The notes: a model not told the origin generated them from the letters alone. DNA of 64,000 bases from Chitinophagaceae bacterium (GCA_016717285.1 JADKFU010000005.1:294501-358500); one strand, 5' to 3'. Shown: positions 18,901-28,913, counted from the stretch's first letter. A program made the numbers and translations.

Positions 18901-21900
18901 ATTCTGCAGGGTGCATCGGATCTTCTTCCATCAACCTTACTGTTCATCCCATTCCAGTTGTAAATATTTCAGGATTGAATATTATTTGCGCGGGAAATTC
19001 AACCACCTTCAGCGCTGGTATCGGATTCAGCAGTTACCTCTGGTCAAACGGCACAACTGGCAGCATTGTAGCGCTTTCACTCCCTGGCATTTATGCTGTT
19101 ACCGTTACTGATCCGAATGGTTGCATAGGAACTAATTCCAGAACATTAACCATCGACAGTGTATCAACTATTTCGGTATCACCAGTTATTTCTTCCATTT
19201 GTTTCGGTGATACGATTCATTTTACCGTCACCGGCGCTTCCAGTTATATCTGGTCACCTACGATTCAATTGAGTGCTACATCAGGAGATGCCGTGGATGT
19301 TTATCCTGCAATTAACACAACATACACTGTGCTTGGAATAAATGAAGAAGGATGTTCGCCTTACGAGATCTTACCGATAACAGTGAACAGTTTGCCGGAA
19401 GTAACCTTTACACCACCAGTGGCGACTATTTGTTCTGGAAATAATATTTCAATTTCCGCCAGTGGTGGTTCATCTTATGTTTGGTCACCGGCTACAGCTT
19501 TAAATACAATAAGCGGGAATACGGTTATCGCCAGTCCTGTTGTTTCACAAATTTATCATGTTACCGGCACTGATACACTTGGATGTTCTTCTACTTCGGA
19601 TGTAACTGTTTCTGTTAACGCAAAACCTCTTATAACGATTAGTCCTGCGCAACCTGCTATTTGTGCGGGAGCAAGCAAAGTACTAACCGCTTCAGGAGGA
19701 ACATCTTACACGTGGTCACCGTCAACGGGTTTAAATGTTACTACAGGATCCACGGTAACAGCACAGCCTGCTGTAACAACTACCTATACCATTACCGGTT
19801 TCAATGCTTTTGGTTGTTCCGCTACCACCACTGTCACACTTACTATTAATCCGCTGCCGGTTGTTACCGTTGATCCATCAAGCGCCGCTATATGTAAAGG
19901 GTTTTCCACGAACCTCACTGCTGCAGGGGCAGCTACTTATACCTGGGCGACATCAGGTGGATTGAATGTAACCACTGGCGCCAATGTTGTGGCAAGTCCG
20001 GCAAATACAAAAACATACACACTAGTCGGTACAAGCAATACCGGTTGTTCTTCAGTAACAACAGTAACTGTAATCGTAAATGCATTACCGGTAGTATCAA
20101 TAAATCCTGCAGCGATTACTATTTGCCAGGGCAATTCAACGGATCTGACTGCCGCAGGTGCATTAAATTATACATGGGCACCTCAATCGTCGTTAAATAG
20201 TACTACCGGGAACATAGTTAATGCAAGTCCAGGTACCACCAAAACATTTACGGTAACCGGAACAAACGCAGCAGGATGTTCTGCAACTGCGCAATCAGTA
20301 ATTACCGTGAGGCCCAAGCCACCAGCAGCAGTAAGCCCTTCAGTGGTTTCTTATTGTCCGGATGGCAGCGCGACATTGATTGCTTCGGGAGGAGTTTCTT
20401 ATTCCTGGACACCTTCAGCGGGACTCAATGTCACCACAGGATCTACAGTCGTAGCATCTCCGAACAGTAACAGAACTTACACAGTTACCTGCACCGATGC
20501 ATTCGGTTGCACCGCAACTGCTACTTCTAAAATCACAGTGAATGTAAATCCTACACTTGCAATTACACCTTCTTCAGCTCAGATCTGTATTGGCGGAAAT
20601 GTGACGCTTACCGCTTCTGGTGCAAGTACTTACTCGTGGTCGCCTTCCGCAGGATTGAGTATTACAACGGGGGCATCTGTGCTGGCCAATCCTTCTATAA
20701 CAACTACGTACACGGTTACAGGTATAAACGCAACTGGCTGCACAGCAACAGCAACCAGGCTCGTTACAGTAAATCCCAATCCTTCTGTGACGGTGAATCC
20801 TGCATCGCCATCCATCTGCATTGGATCCGGAACTTTATTAACTGCTTCCGGTGCTTCAATTTATAACTGGCTTCCTTCCACAGGTTTAAACATTACCTCG
20901 GGAGCAGTCGTAACTGCCACGCCATTAGTAACAACCAGCTATACGGTTACTGGTACAAATACTTTTGGCTGCAGTGCTTCTCAATTTACAGTAGTGACTG
21001 TAAATTCTTTGCCTGTTTTAAACGTGCTATCACAACCATCAACTATTTGCCAGGGAGTCTCTTCTACACTTTCCGCCAGCGGAGCAATGACTTATTTATG
21101 GTCGCCGCCGCTTGCGGGTTTGAATGTTGTAGTGGGTGATGTTGTGATAGCCACTCCTTTTTCAAATACAACCTACCAGGTAACCGGTACAAATGCGGAA
21201 GGGTGCGAATCAACAGCATCCGTTAACATCAATGTTTTACAAAACCCTACTCCTTCGATAACCGGTGAGCATGCAGTGTGTAGCGGATTTGCCGCTTCCT
21301 TGATTACACAATCAGGTTATGCATCTTACCTCTGGTCAAATGGAAGCACTGCCCAAAGTATTTCAGTTGGTACTGCCGGAGACTATTCTCTTACTGTAAC
21401 GGCTGAAAATGGTTGTTCCGGATCAACTTCACATTCGCTCGCGATTCTTCCGCTTCCCGCACCAGTCATCACCGGAGTCAATGCAATCTGTTCAGGAACG
21501 AATGCAACATTAGATGCAGGAGACGGGTACAATTCTTATCAATGGTCAACTTCAGCAACTACTCAAACCCTTGCAGTTTCTTCCGAAGGAAATTATAGTG
21601 TAACAGTGACTGATGCAAATGGGTGTTCCGGTTCAGCTTCGCATACGCTCGCAATTCTTCCGCTTCCATCACCACTTATTGACGGCGCTGATTCGATTTG
21701 TACCGGAACCAATACTACATTGGATGCAGGCACAGGATACACTTCTTATTTGTGGTCAACAGGTGAAGCAACACAAATGATTTTTGCTGTTGCTGAAGGA
21801 AATTATTCGGTTACCGTAACAGATTCAAATAACTGTGCCGGTACAATTTCAAAATCCATAAGCTATTTTGAATCACTGAATCCAACCGTTAATGGTGCAG

Positions 21901-23576
21901 ATACTATATGTGCAGGATCATCAACTACATTATATGCAAGCGATGGATTTTCAAGCTATTTATGGTCGACAGGAAGCACCTCGCAATCGATACTGGTTGC
22001 ATCTGCCGGAAATTATGCTGTTCAGGTAATGGATCAACATGGTTGTATTGCCAATGCTGCCTTTACGATTTCAGTCATCAGTGGTGATCCGGTTATCATC
22101 ACACCTTCTTCTGCTGCTATTTGTGAAGGAGATTCTGCAACACTTATTGCGTCAAATGGAAACACTTTCAGTTGGGAACCTTTAACAGGATTAAGCAGCA
22201 TTTCCGGTTCATCTGTAGTTGTTAATCCTGAAACAACAACAACCTATACTGTTTCAGGTACCAGCGAATATGGTTGCCTCACCAGTGGTTTTGTTACGAT
22301 AACTGTAAATCCTGTTCCTGTTGTTATGGTGGATCCGGCTCAGGCAGTCATCTGTTCCGGCAACAACGTATCACTTATCGCAAGTGGTGCGCAGCAATTC
22401 AGTTGGATTCCTGCTACAGGATTAAATACATCAAGTGAGGCTGCCGTAATTGCGAACCCGGAATCCACCACTACTTATAATGTAACCGGCATCACCGCTG
22501 AAGGTTGTATTGATACGGCAACTGTGCAGGTAACAGTAAATTCAAAACCAGTCGTGAGTGTCAATCCTTCGGCTGTTATCATCTGTCGGGGTTCGTCCAT
22601 TTTACTTACTGCCTCAAATGCACTGACTTATTCCTGGTCGCCTTCCAATGCATTAAATGCAACAACAGGAGAAAGTGTGACTGCCACTCCGGTTGTCACT
22701 ACTACTTATACCGTTACAGGCACCGATAGCGTCGGCTGCTCTGCAACTGCTGAAATGGAAGTAACGGTGAATGAAGACACTTTATACTATGAGGATGCTG
22801 ATAATGATATGTATGGAAATGCTGCCGTAGCTCAAATCAGTTGTTTGGGACAACCATCTGGCTATGTTTCAAATAGCACAGATTGTAATGATGCCGCACC
22901 CGGAATACATCCTGATGCTGCTGAAATTTGCTTTAATGGCATTGATGACAATTGTAATAGCGAAGAGGATGAAGGATGCGTGACCTCATTTGTTTTTGAG
23001 GTGAAATTTTTCATTCAGGGTTACATGGATGAATTTAATCCGGGATTTATGAAACCTGTTTTATCTAATGAAAATATAGGTGTTGACCTTGCTGAAGTGG
23101 ATACTGTAACTATAAGATTACATGATGAAGCAGGTTATGAAACAATTGATTCCTTCAGCGGTTTGCTGCATGCGGATGGAATGATAAGTTGTACTTTCTT
23201 TAATGTCGCTCACAATAGTTCCTATTATATTTCTATCCATTATAAAAACACCCTTGAAACATGGAGTGCTGCTGCGGTATCGATGAATGATAGCAGTTAC
23301 GATTTTTCATCGGATGTGCTGCAAGCATATCCTGATCCATTCAATCCGAATCCGCAGATGACATTTATTGCAGGCATTTGGGCGATTTACAGTGGCGACA
23401 TAGATCAGAATGGATCAATTGACGGCGGCGATTTCAATGCGATGGAACCGGATGTTACATTCCCCAATTTCGGTTATAATATCGCTGATATTACCGGTGA
23501 CGGCATACCAGACGGACAGGATTATAATTTACTGGAACCTAATGTTGCGTTGGGATTGTTTGTGGCTCGTCCGTAA
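15909..23576 (+). CDS. giant secreted multi-Ig-repeat protein, 2555 aa
   Basis: Signal peptide 1-20 (ends TAAAQ). Residues ~21-520 form a barrel-like domain with features of clan A glycoside hydrolases (MLGVNTESV, YYPGGSVARLYH, VVMGTEVDN, AINWWWYP); the GTE may hold an acid/base Glu, which is inference. From ~523 to ~2288 are 24 Ig/PKD-like repeats, each with an N-terminal ICxG Cys and a C-terminal GC. Class A (~80 aa, core YSWSPSTGLN, ends TYTVTGTN..GC) and class B (~69 aa, core YLWSTGDTT, ends YSVTVTD..GC) occur in blocks A1-B7-A9-B4-A3. Then come a MopE-type metal-binding motif (~2289-2357, DADNDMYGN, DCNDAAPGIHPDA, GIDDNCN) and a tail with two Ca-loop-like dockerin units (DIDQNGSIDGGDFN, DITGDGIPDGQDYN). 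No T9SS type A tail is present. Likely a cell-surface adhesin or polysaccharide-acting protein. Confidence 0.85.
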   Translation: MKRIIVFFLTLFFTGTAAAQNIRIIIADSGGYTVPNSMLGVNTESVFQYRSNTWKRFLDPSTGFTTFFSGFTDSVKKLNFQSYYYPGGSVARLYHYAAGNHGYGLYHDEAVFMDTKFNDNHNYWGTIDESHDIENQYKFENDSLFIVPHQLPPPYVDSHSLLCNLNGASTVISVNVLWWHPSELKLILDGFHERGVPVQAVVMGTEVDNRGDSVLLPGGVTDYIIRADSFVDVMRNPDNPFYESWYATIPIVFNGANEGADNFSIWNSPLSQHISTGLGLPKITAINWWWYPKNCFKPNKFPDQCMKDYFNSIPDRIAAYKTYYDKMYVVQYGIKPSDTFNYKNTFVTGLFPMKNLFGMIDYNALNGEFFAGAYFFKLASASAYDPFWDDSQTLPVEFNSSPATDAFQLIREIVSTKYHHPQTQAITGSAHAESFFFSHPDSCKGKLYVINYSGIADTIRNIEYEGNNVTGEIGVRSIYADSLLAFRTNVSPIKYSTQQSLTGEYAIVVPGYSMLLIDVKLPAYHLSLIQYDPSICLGQSTTLSVSGALSYSWLPSTGLTETSGSGITAHPESTTTYTVTGINASGCIAVDSTTVTVNALPQPVINGDTVICLGDTITLEAEQDYISYFWSDESVNASIDIAEPGIFTLSVIDVNGCTGSGIIEVAQKFTPVIEGNDSICSGFTSLFSVAGNYQSFNWSTGDTTSFITVSEPQLYSVLVIDSAGCEAMAYRSLSFANPQPQISGSEFICEATAVALDAGSGYLHYQWSTGDTVQTVSLANVGYAAVTVTNNKNCLGSDTILMIGKNNPIPEITGDDSICSGSVVTWTTVVSYATYHWSNLDTISGTLLFLPGTYTVSVTDSFGCAGSDSATLYVLDNPSPHISGQDSICEETSIQLFAEEGFSNYQWSTDDTTSTVEIHAAGQYSVSVIDMNGCSGNDTLSVYPRLVPIISGNNAICEGDTALLYAEEGYFHYLWSSGDTTSIIKATVSGIYSVTVIDSAGCIGSSSINLTVHPIPVVNISGLNIICAGNSTTFSAGIGFSSYLWSNGTTGSIVALSLPGIYAVTVTDPNGCIGTNSRTLTIDSVSTISVSPVISSICFGDTIHFTVTGASSYIWSPTIQLSATSGDAVDVYPAINTTYTVLGINEEGCSPYEILPITVNSLPEVTFTPPVATICSGNNISISASGGSSYVWSPATALNTISGNTVIASPVVSQIYHVTGTDTLGCSSTSDVTVSVNAKPLITISPAQPAICAGASKVLTASGGTSYTWSPSTGLNVTTGSTVTAQPAVTTTYTITGFNAFGCSATTTVTLTINPLPVVTVDPSSAAICKGFSTNLTAAGAATYTWATSGGLNVTTGANVVASPANTKTYTLVGTSNTGCSSVTTVTVIVNALPVVSINPAAITICQGNSTDLTAAGALNYTWAPQSSLNSTTGNIVNASPGTTKTFTVTGTNAAGCSATAQSVITVRPKPPAAVSPSVVSYCPDGSATLIASGGVSYSWTPSAGLNVTTGSTVVASPNSNRTYTVTCTDAFGCTATATSKITVNVNPTLAITPSSAQICIGGNVTLTASGASTYSWSPSAGLSITTGASVLANPSITTTYTVTGINATGCTATATRLVTVNPNPSVTVNPASPSICIGSGTLLTASGASIYNWLPSTGLNITSGAVVTATPLVTTSYTVTGTNTFGCSASQFTVVTVNSLPVLNVLSQPSTICQGVSSTLSASGAMTYLWSPPLAGLNVVVGDVVIATPFSNTTYQVTGTNAEGCESTASVNINVLQNPTPSITGEHAVCSGFAASLITQSGYASYLWSNGSTAQSISVGTAGDYSLTVTAENGCSGSTSHSLAILPLPAPVITGVNAICSGTNATLDAGDGYNSYQWSTSATTQTLAVSSEGNYSVTVTDANGCSGSASHTLAILPLPSPLIDGADSICTGTNTTLDAGTGYTSYLWSTGEATQMIFAVAEGNYSVTVTDSNNCAGTISKSISYFESLNPTVNGADTICAGSSTTLYASDGFSSYLWSTGSTSQSILVASAGNYAVQVMDQHGCIANAAFTISVISGDPVIITPSSAAICEGDSATLIASNGNTFSWEPLTGLSSISGSSVVVNPETTTTYTVSGTSEYGCLTSGFVTITVNPVPVVMVDPAQAVICSGNNVSLIASGAQQFSWIPATGLNTSSEAAVIANPESTTTYNVTGITAEGCIDTATVQVTVNSKPVVSVNPSAVIICRGSSILLTASNALTYSWSPSNALNATTGESVTATPVVTTTYTVTGTDSVGCSATAEMEVTVNEDTLYYEDADNDMYGNAAVAQISCLGQPSGYVSNSTDCNDAAPGIHPDAAEICFNGIDDNCNSEEDEGCVTSFVFEVKFFIQGYMDEFNPGFMKPVLSNENIGVDLAEVDTVTIRLHDEAGYETIDSFSGLLHADGMISCTFFNVAHNSSYYISIHYKNTLETWSAAAVSMNDSSYDFSSDVLQAYPDPFNPNPQMTFIAGIWAIYSGDIDQNGSIDGGDFNAMEPDVTFPNFGYNIADITGDGIPDGQDYNLLEPNVALGLFVARP

Positions 23577-23620
23577 ATCTGTTATGCAGGTTTATAAGGT
23601 TGATGGAGGCAGTTGCATAA

Positions 23621-23700
23621 ATGGTCAATGGTCAATAGTTAATTGTCAATAGTCCTTGGACATTAGTTCATTGGCACATTAAAGCATGGGCACATCATGT
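23621..23700. repeat. low-complexity intergenic repeats
   Basis: Degenerate short repeats (ATGGTCA twice, then TCAATAGT twice, then GGCACAT-type words) fill the gap between the convergent giant gene and PBP1A. Similar words occur before the M23 gene (31957-32100). No terminator hairpin seen. Confidence 0.5.
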
Positions 23701-23707
23701 ATAAAAC

Positions 23708-25927
23708 CTACTGATTCTTTTCCCCCGTACCAAAAATAAAATCAGTGTTCTGTTGGCCGTTTTCTTCATTGTATTTAGAGCAATCGGTTTCGATGCTCAG
23801 CTCACCGGAAGGAGGTGTAAAATGCGCTGTAGTGGAAATATTCAGCGATTTGTCTGCATAACAACTTTTAATAAAATAAGCCCATATCGGCAAAGCCATG
23901 CTGGCACCCTGGCCGTAGAACATTGATTTAAACCTGATGATCCGTTCTTCACCACCTACCCAACAACCGCCTACAATTTGTGGTGTGATGCCCATAAACC
24001 AACCATCGGTATTGTCCTGTGTGGTACCGGTTTTTCCACCCATCTCCGCTGTAATTTCAAACTTACCCCTGAGGCGGCTGGCAGTTCCATGGTCCACCAC
24101 ATTTTCCAGCATCTTTACCATCACATAGGCTACTTGTTCAGAAACAACTTCTACTTGTTTGGAAGTAAAATCCTGTATCACACTTCCTTTGTTGTCTTCA
24201 ATGCGTAACAGGTAACGTGGCCTTGTATAAGTACCCTGATTCGCGAATGTTCCATAAGCTCCCGTCATTTCATAAACTGAAATATCGGGCACACCCAGGC
24301 AAATGGAAGGATAGGGTGGCATGTCGCTGGTGATGCCCATCCGTCTTGATAAATCAATCATTGGCTGCGGACCTAATTGTTTCATCAGAAATGCGCTGAC
24401 GGTATTGATGGAATTCTGAAGTCCCTGGTAAAGGGTAACCATTCCACCGTATTTCCCATCTGAATTGGAAGGTGTCCAATCCTGAAATTCCGGAAAAGAA
24501 ATTTTTTCATTCGGAACCTGGAAACATGGTGAGTAACCATTGTCAATGGCCAGTGTGTAAAGAATGGGTTTAATGGTAGAACCAACCTGCCTTTTTGCAT
24601 TGATGTTTACATGGTCGTATTGAAAATAATGATGGTTGATGCCACCTACCCAGGCAAGGATGTTTCCATTGGTGGGATCCATAGCCATAAATCCACAATG
24701 CAAAAAGAATTTATAATACCGGATGGAATCATAGGGCGACATGGTGGTATCTATTTCGCCTTTATAGGAAAATACAGTCATCGGAATTTTTGTTTTGAAA
24801 GCAATACGAACCGAATCTTCTGAAATGCCTGCAGCTTTCATCTTCGACCATCGTTCACTTCTCTTCATCGCGTCTTCAATAAATTTTTCATTCTTGCCCC
24901 ACGGTACAGAACCCTTGTAACTTTGATTGAATTGCTTTTGCAAATCACGCATGTGCTTTTGTACCGCGTCTTCGGCATACAACTGCATTTTATAATTGAT
25001 GGTGGTATAAATACGAAGTCCGTCTTTATAAATATTGTATTGAGAACCATCCGGCTTCAAATGATCTTTGCAGAATTGTGTGAGATCCTGTCGCAGGAAT
25101 TCACGGAAGTACGTAGCAGCTCCTTCATTGTGATCAGGACTCATATAATTGAGAATGATAGGTATCTGCTTCAGAGAATCATATGCCGCTTGCGTGAGAA
25201 AGCCATTTTTTTTCATCTGCGACATCACGATGTTTCTGCGTGTTAATGCAAAATCAGGATGACGTCTTGGATTGTAGATGGTGCTTCCATTCAGCATTCC
25301 GATGAGCAATGAAGCTTCTTCAACGCGCAATGAGTCGGGTGTTTTATTGAAATAAGTATGTGCCGCGGATTTAATACCGTAAGAGTTTTCACTGAAAGCG
25401 ACAGTTTGCAGATAAAGATTTAGAATTTCATCTTTTGTATATCTTCTTTCAAGCTTGATCGCTATTACCCATTCTTTGAATTTCGACAGGAGCGTAGCAA
25501 AAATGTTTGATGAAGGTCTTGGAAAAAGATTCTTAGCCAATTGCTGTGTAATGGTACTGCCACCTTCCTTATCTCCGACAAGTGTAGAAAGCGCTGCCCT
25601 TAAAGTGCCCCAATAATCGATGCCGGAATGACTGTAAAACCGCACATCCTCTGTTGCGGTGAGGCAATTGCGGATCATTACCGGAATTTCTTCAAAAGAG
25701 GACGTAGAGCGGTTCTGAAAATAATATTTACCAAGCAACACACCATCAGATGAATATACTTCAGTAGCGAGTGAACTGCGCGGATTTTCTATTTCCTCGA
25801 AGGAAGGCATCTTCCCGAATGCGCCTACTGCTGCCAGTAACAACATTAAAAAAAAGAAAGTGATACTACCCAACACGCAGTACCAGAAATATTTTATGAA
25901 TGGCGTTGACTTCTTATTTTTTAACAT
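23708..25927 (-). CDS. class A penicillin-binding protein (PBP1A-like)
   Basis: Bifunctional peptidoglycan glycosyltransferase/transpeptidase, 739 aa. A membrane anchor lies at ~12-35 (YCVLGSITFFFLMLLL). The GT51 domain is ~55-235, with TATEDVRFYSHSGIDYWG and GGSTITQQLAKNLFPR. The transpeptidase domain is ~400-670, with the acylated Ser in VGSTIKP (SxxK), SIN in LQNSINTVSAF, and KTGTT. The C-terminal ~45 residues are polar. Leftward, 202 nt downstream of the SprE-like gene stop-to-start direction; probably its own transcript. Complete and with all catalytic motifs. Confidence 0.95.
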   Translation of the reverse strand: MLKNKKSTPFIKYFWYCVLGSITFFFLMLLLAAVGAFGKMPSFEEIENPRSSLATEVYSSDGVLLGKYYFQNRSTSSFEEIPVMIRNCLTATEDVRFYSHSGIDYWGTLRAALSTLVGDKEGGSTITQQLAKNLFPRPSSNIFATLLSKFKEWVIAIKLERRYTKDEILNLYLQTVAFSENSYGIKSAAHTYFNKTPDSLRVEEASLLIGMLNGSTIYNPRRHPDFALTRRNIVMSQMKKNGFLTQAAYDSLKQIPIILNYMSPDHNEGAATYFREFLRQDLTQFCKDHLKPDGSQYNIYKDGLRIYTTINYKMQLYAEDAVQKHMRDLQKQFNQSYKGSVPWGKNEKFIEDAMKRSERWSKMKAAGISEDSVRIAFKTKIPMTVFSYKGEIDTTMSPYDSIRYYKFFLHCGFMAMDPTNGNILAWVGGINHHYFQYDHVNINAKRQVGSTIKPILYTLAIDNGYSPCFQVPNEKISFPEFQDWTPSNSDGKYGGMVTLYQGLQNSINTVSAFLMKQLGPQPMIDLSRRMGITSDMPPYPSICLGVPDISVYEMTGAYGTFANQGTYTRPRYLLRIEDNKGSVIQDFTSKQVEVVSEQVAYVMVKMLENVVDHGTASRLRGKFEITAEMGGKTGTTQDNTDGWFMGITPQIVGGCWVGGEERIIRFKSMFYGQGASMALPIWAYFIKSCYADKSLNISTTAHFTPPSGELSIETDCSKYNEENGQQNTDFIFGTGEKNQ

Positions 25928-26129
25928 GAAGAGTAAGGATCAGGCACAATGACTGGATGTGGTCTGCAAATAAAGTAAAGTTAAGTAGGTTTTTCGCGGT
26001 AGCATGTTGGATGCTGTGATCAGATGTGTTGCGAAGCAAAAAATATTCCTTCAATTGGACTAAGAACGTGTTTTTAGATAGTGTATCACTGACAAATCTT
26101 AGCCGTAATTTTTATAAAAAATACGGTGA

Positions 26130-28913
26130 TCACTCACCATCATCGCTTTCTTCCTCTTCTTCATTCTCATAATTTTTGGAAAAGAAGTCTTCATATTCAG
26201 CTACATCCTTGCGCTGATAAAAGAGCGGGAAATTTTTGTCATCAATTACAAAAATGGAATAGCCAATGTCTTCCACAGATTCAAAAAGGGTTTCGGAATC
26301 AGAAACCTCATTGTAGTAAGTCATTGCAGCATCCTTGTTTTTCATTTGTTTTACAACTATGATCTGTGTCTTGGTATCGAGCAATTGTGGCGTTACTTTA
26401 TAATTATCGAGTGCATGCTTTGCCTTATTGAAATCAGAAAGACCGGCAGAAACATCTTTTGTTTTGGGTGAAATGGTATTGAAGACGACCACTAAATAAT
26501 GCGGATTTCCTTCATGCAACTGATAAGGAGCGACCTTGGAATTTTGCTTGTTTTTACTCATCGGATCACTTTGCTTGTTTAACGGAGCCGCAGCCTGTTG
26601 TACACCAAGTGCAATCAATATTTCAATTGCTTTATCGTGTACCTCGCCACTTGGATATTTTTTTACGATGGAATCAAGTGCATCAATGTATTCCTGGCGG
26701 CCCAGTGTTTTACCTTTTACCATGGCCTCCAATAAGTCAAACTTAGGTTCCAGTGGATTTGGCCTGAATAAACTGTCTGCTGCCCGAATCCGTTTTATTA
26801 CGTCCTTATATTGTTCCTGTGTATAATAGTCGTAAGTAGAAGCGTAATAATTACTCAACTCATGCTTCTGAGCGTCTTTTTTATTTAAGTAATCAGGGTC
26901 ACTGATTACCATCGCATATACACTGGTTGGGTTTTGCAAAATCAGTTGTTTATAGCTTTCCGCTTTTGCAACGTTGCCTGTTTGTGTGTAAAGAAGATAG
27001 AGGTTATAGTATACAGAAGTAATATTTTCCATGTCCGGAAAACGGGCGGCCATCTTTTCAAATGTTTCGATGGCCTTCGGAATATTTTTCAGATCGCTTT
27101 TATAAATAGTTCCCAGATCATAATAAGCGTCGAACAGAATGCCGTTCGATACGGCCATTTTTTCCTTCGTGAGTGGAATATTCTCCGCCATCTTTTGCGA
27201 TTCGCTTACACCTTCACTTGCTTTATTCGCAGCCAATATTGCTTCCTTGTCTTCTACGCTTTCTCCGCTATTGTCAGCAACCTGGGCATCATTTGATTTT
27301 TTATCGCTTCGCCGCCAGTTATCTTCCGGCGGACGGTTGCCCCACTTCTTTATAAACTCATTGTAACCTGTCGCTTTTGTAGAAGTATTGTAGAAGTACC
27401 AGTTGCCGGAGGTTCCTGCCTGATTGCCCGGGAGTTCCTGAATTTTCTGAGTCTCCAGACTCAACATAGTGTCTTTGGCTTCATATTGTTTTTTGCGCTC
27501 AGCGGTTGTGATCGCATTGTCAATAATTTTATTCCTTTCTTTTTCACTCATCTTTGCGAGTTTTTGCAAACTGTCCTGCACAAAGATGATCCTGTTTGCC
27601 TGCGCGATGCGATCTAACACTGCATGAATTTCTTTTACACGATCAAGTGTGTCAAACTTCGGATCCAAAAAAGCCACTGCGCTGTCATAGCTGGGCTGTG
27701 CTGTCATATAGTCCTGATCAAGAAAACTCAGTTCTCCTAATTTTAGAAAGGAAAGTCCTTTTTGATTGATATCCGCGAAACTGTTTTTAATAGATGTTTC
27801 CAGATTCACTACGGCTTCTTCTTCTTTATCCTGCCGCAGGTTTACCAGGGCCATGTAATAATAGATTTGGTCGTTGTAATCAACATAGCGTTCATCGTGC
27901 GACATCTCAACCAGTTGCGCCATTACCTCTTTATAGGAGCCAACACCCGACTGAATGAAAATTTTACCGGCATTAATACGGGCATTAAATTCCATTTCAT
28001 AAGACGGTCTCAGGCTGGCTACTTCACCGAATTTCTTAATCGCGTTTGCATAGTTGCCGTTCAGTTGGTTGAGCTGAGCAAGAATGAAAGTATAACGCGT
28101 TTTATCTTTCATATTCTTAGTAAGGTCAGTAGCGATCTGCATCGGATCAATCGCCTTCTCGTATTGCTTCTGTTGAATATTAACATATGCTTTTGTCAGT
28201 GCAAGATCTTCACTTAGATCTTTAGGAAACTTATTGCCCTCTTCGAGATAGGCGATAATAGCTTGCGCATCTGAAAAATTCCTCAGGTTGGCATAACAAC
28301 GAACCATCCACAACAGGTCAATATTACGAATGGGTTGATGTTTCAGAAAACTCAGTGCGCCGCCTTCGTTGTCTGAAGCCGCTTTCGCTTCTTCTTTTTC
28401 ACGCTGAGCATCGCGCTGCGCTTTGGTCATGGGTTTGCCTTTCTTCTTTTTCTTTTTAGAAGCAGCGGATGAAGTGGATGGGGCCTTTTCTTTAAATTCA
28501 GAAGATACATATTGAAATGTTGCGAGTGCCGCTTCGTAATTCTTCTTGTAATAATATGCTTTGCCAATATTGAAATAACAATCGTCTGCCCATTTGCTTT
28601 TTGGATGAAGCTTGACAACAACAGTTAATCTTTTGATGACTGAATCCATTTCGCTTCCGGCAGCAGCGTCGTCAGCATTTCCAATGTCGTAGATAGGAAG
28701 GAGTTTTGTATAATCGTCTTTTTTTCCGGAGCGCATTTGCTGCTCGGTTTCCGTCATTTTCAATTTTGCATAGTAATACCCGTTGTAATGGGCACTGGTA
28801 TTGTGATAAACCCGGCCAAAATAAGATTGTCCGCCTTTCTTGCCGGAAGAGCAGGACGACAAGATTAAAACAGTAAAAAGTACCGAAAAGAGCCGGTGTT
28901 GTTTTCTATGCAA
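26130..28913 (-). CDS. sprE: SprE/PorW-type TPR lipoprotein of gliding/T9SS
   Basis: A 927-aa lipoprotein. The signal ends in the lipobox LILSSC (Cys21). Next comes the family mark of this group, FGRVYHNTSAHYNGYYYAK. Many TPR-type helix pairs follow (for example KWADDCYFNIGKAYYYKKNYEAALATFQYV and LRNFSDAQAIIAYLEEGNKFP), with a Lys-rich low-complexity insert at ~150-175. A C-terminal domain after ~residue 800 (HYLVVVFNTI.., ending in an acidic EEEEES tail) is typical. SprE/PorW is needed for T9SS secretion and gliding. The start is a TTG before HRKQHR; no ATG precedes the signal. Possibly cotranscribed with the ArnT-like gene upstream. Confidence 0.88.
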   Translation of the reverse strand: MHRKQHRLFSVLFTVLILSSCSSGKKGGQSYFGRVYHNTSAHYNGYYYAKLKMTETEQQMRSGKKDDYTKLLPIYDIGNADDAAAGSEMDSVIKRLTVVVKLHPKSKWADDCYFNIGKAYYYKKNYEAALATFQYVSSEFKEKAPSTSSAASKKKKKKGKPMTKAQRDAQREKEEAKAASDNEGGALSFLKHQPIRNIDLLWMVRCYANLRNFSDAQAIIAYLEEGNKFPKDLSEDLALTKAYVNIQQKQYEKAIDPMQIATDLTKNMKDKTRYTFILAQLNQLNGNYANAIKKFGEVASLRPSYEMEFNARINAGKIFIQSGVGSYKEVMAQLVEMSHDERYVDYNDQIYYYMALVNLRQDKEEEAVVNLETSIKNSFADINQKGLSFLKLGELSFLDQDYMTAQPSYDSAVAFLDPKFDTLDRVKEIHAVLDRIAQANRIIFVQDSLQKLAKMSEKERNKIIDNAITTAERKKQYEAKDTMLSLETQKIQELPGNQAGTSGNWYFYNTSTKATGYNEFIKKWGNRPPEDNWRRSDKKSNDAQVADNSGESVEDKEAILAANKASEGVSESQKMAENIPLTKEKMAVSNGILFDAYYDLGTIYKSDLKNIPKAIETFEKMAARFPDMENITSVYYNLYLLYTQTGNVAKAESYKQLILQNPTSVYAMVISDPDYLNKKDAQKHELSNYYASTYDYYTQEQYKDVIKRIRAADSLFRPNPLEPKFDLLEAMVKGKTLGRQEYIDALDSIVKKYPSGEVHDKAIEILIALGVQQAAAPLNKQSDPMSKNKQNSKVAPYQLHEGNPHYLVVVFNTISPKTKDVSAGLSDFNKAKHALDNYKVTPQLLDTKTQIIVVKQMKNKDAAMTYYNEVSDSETLFESVEDIGYSIFVIDDKNFPLFYQRKDVAEYEDFFSKNYENEEEEESDDGE

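Noticed and set aside
17500..22780. The long repeat region read as a CRISPR array or noncoding satellite.
   Set aside because: Repeats are protein-level (~69-80 codons), diverged in DNA, and lie in one intact reading frame.
26103..26126. AT-rich hairpin CCGTAATTTTT/AAAAAATACGG just after the SprE-type stop.
   Set aside because: One mismatch, almost no loop, mostly A-T pairs and no T run after it; not a convincing terminator.
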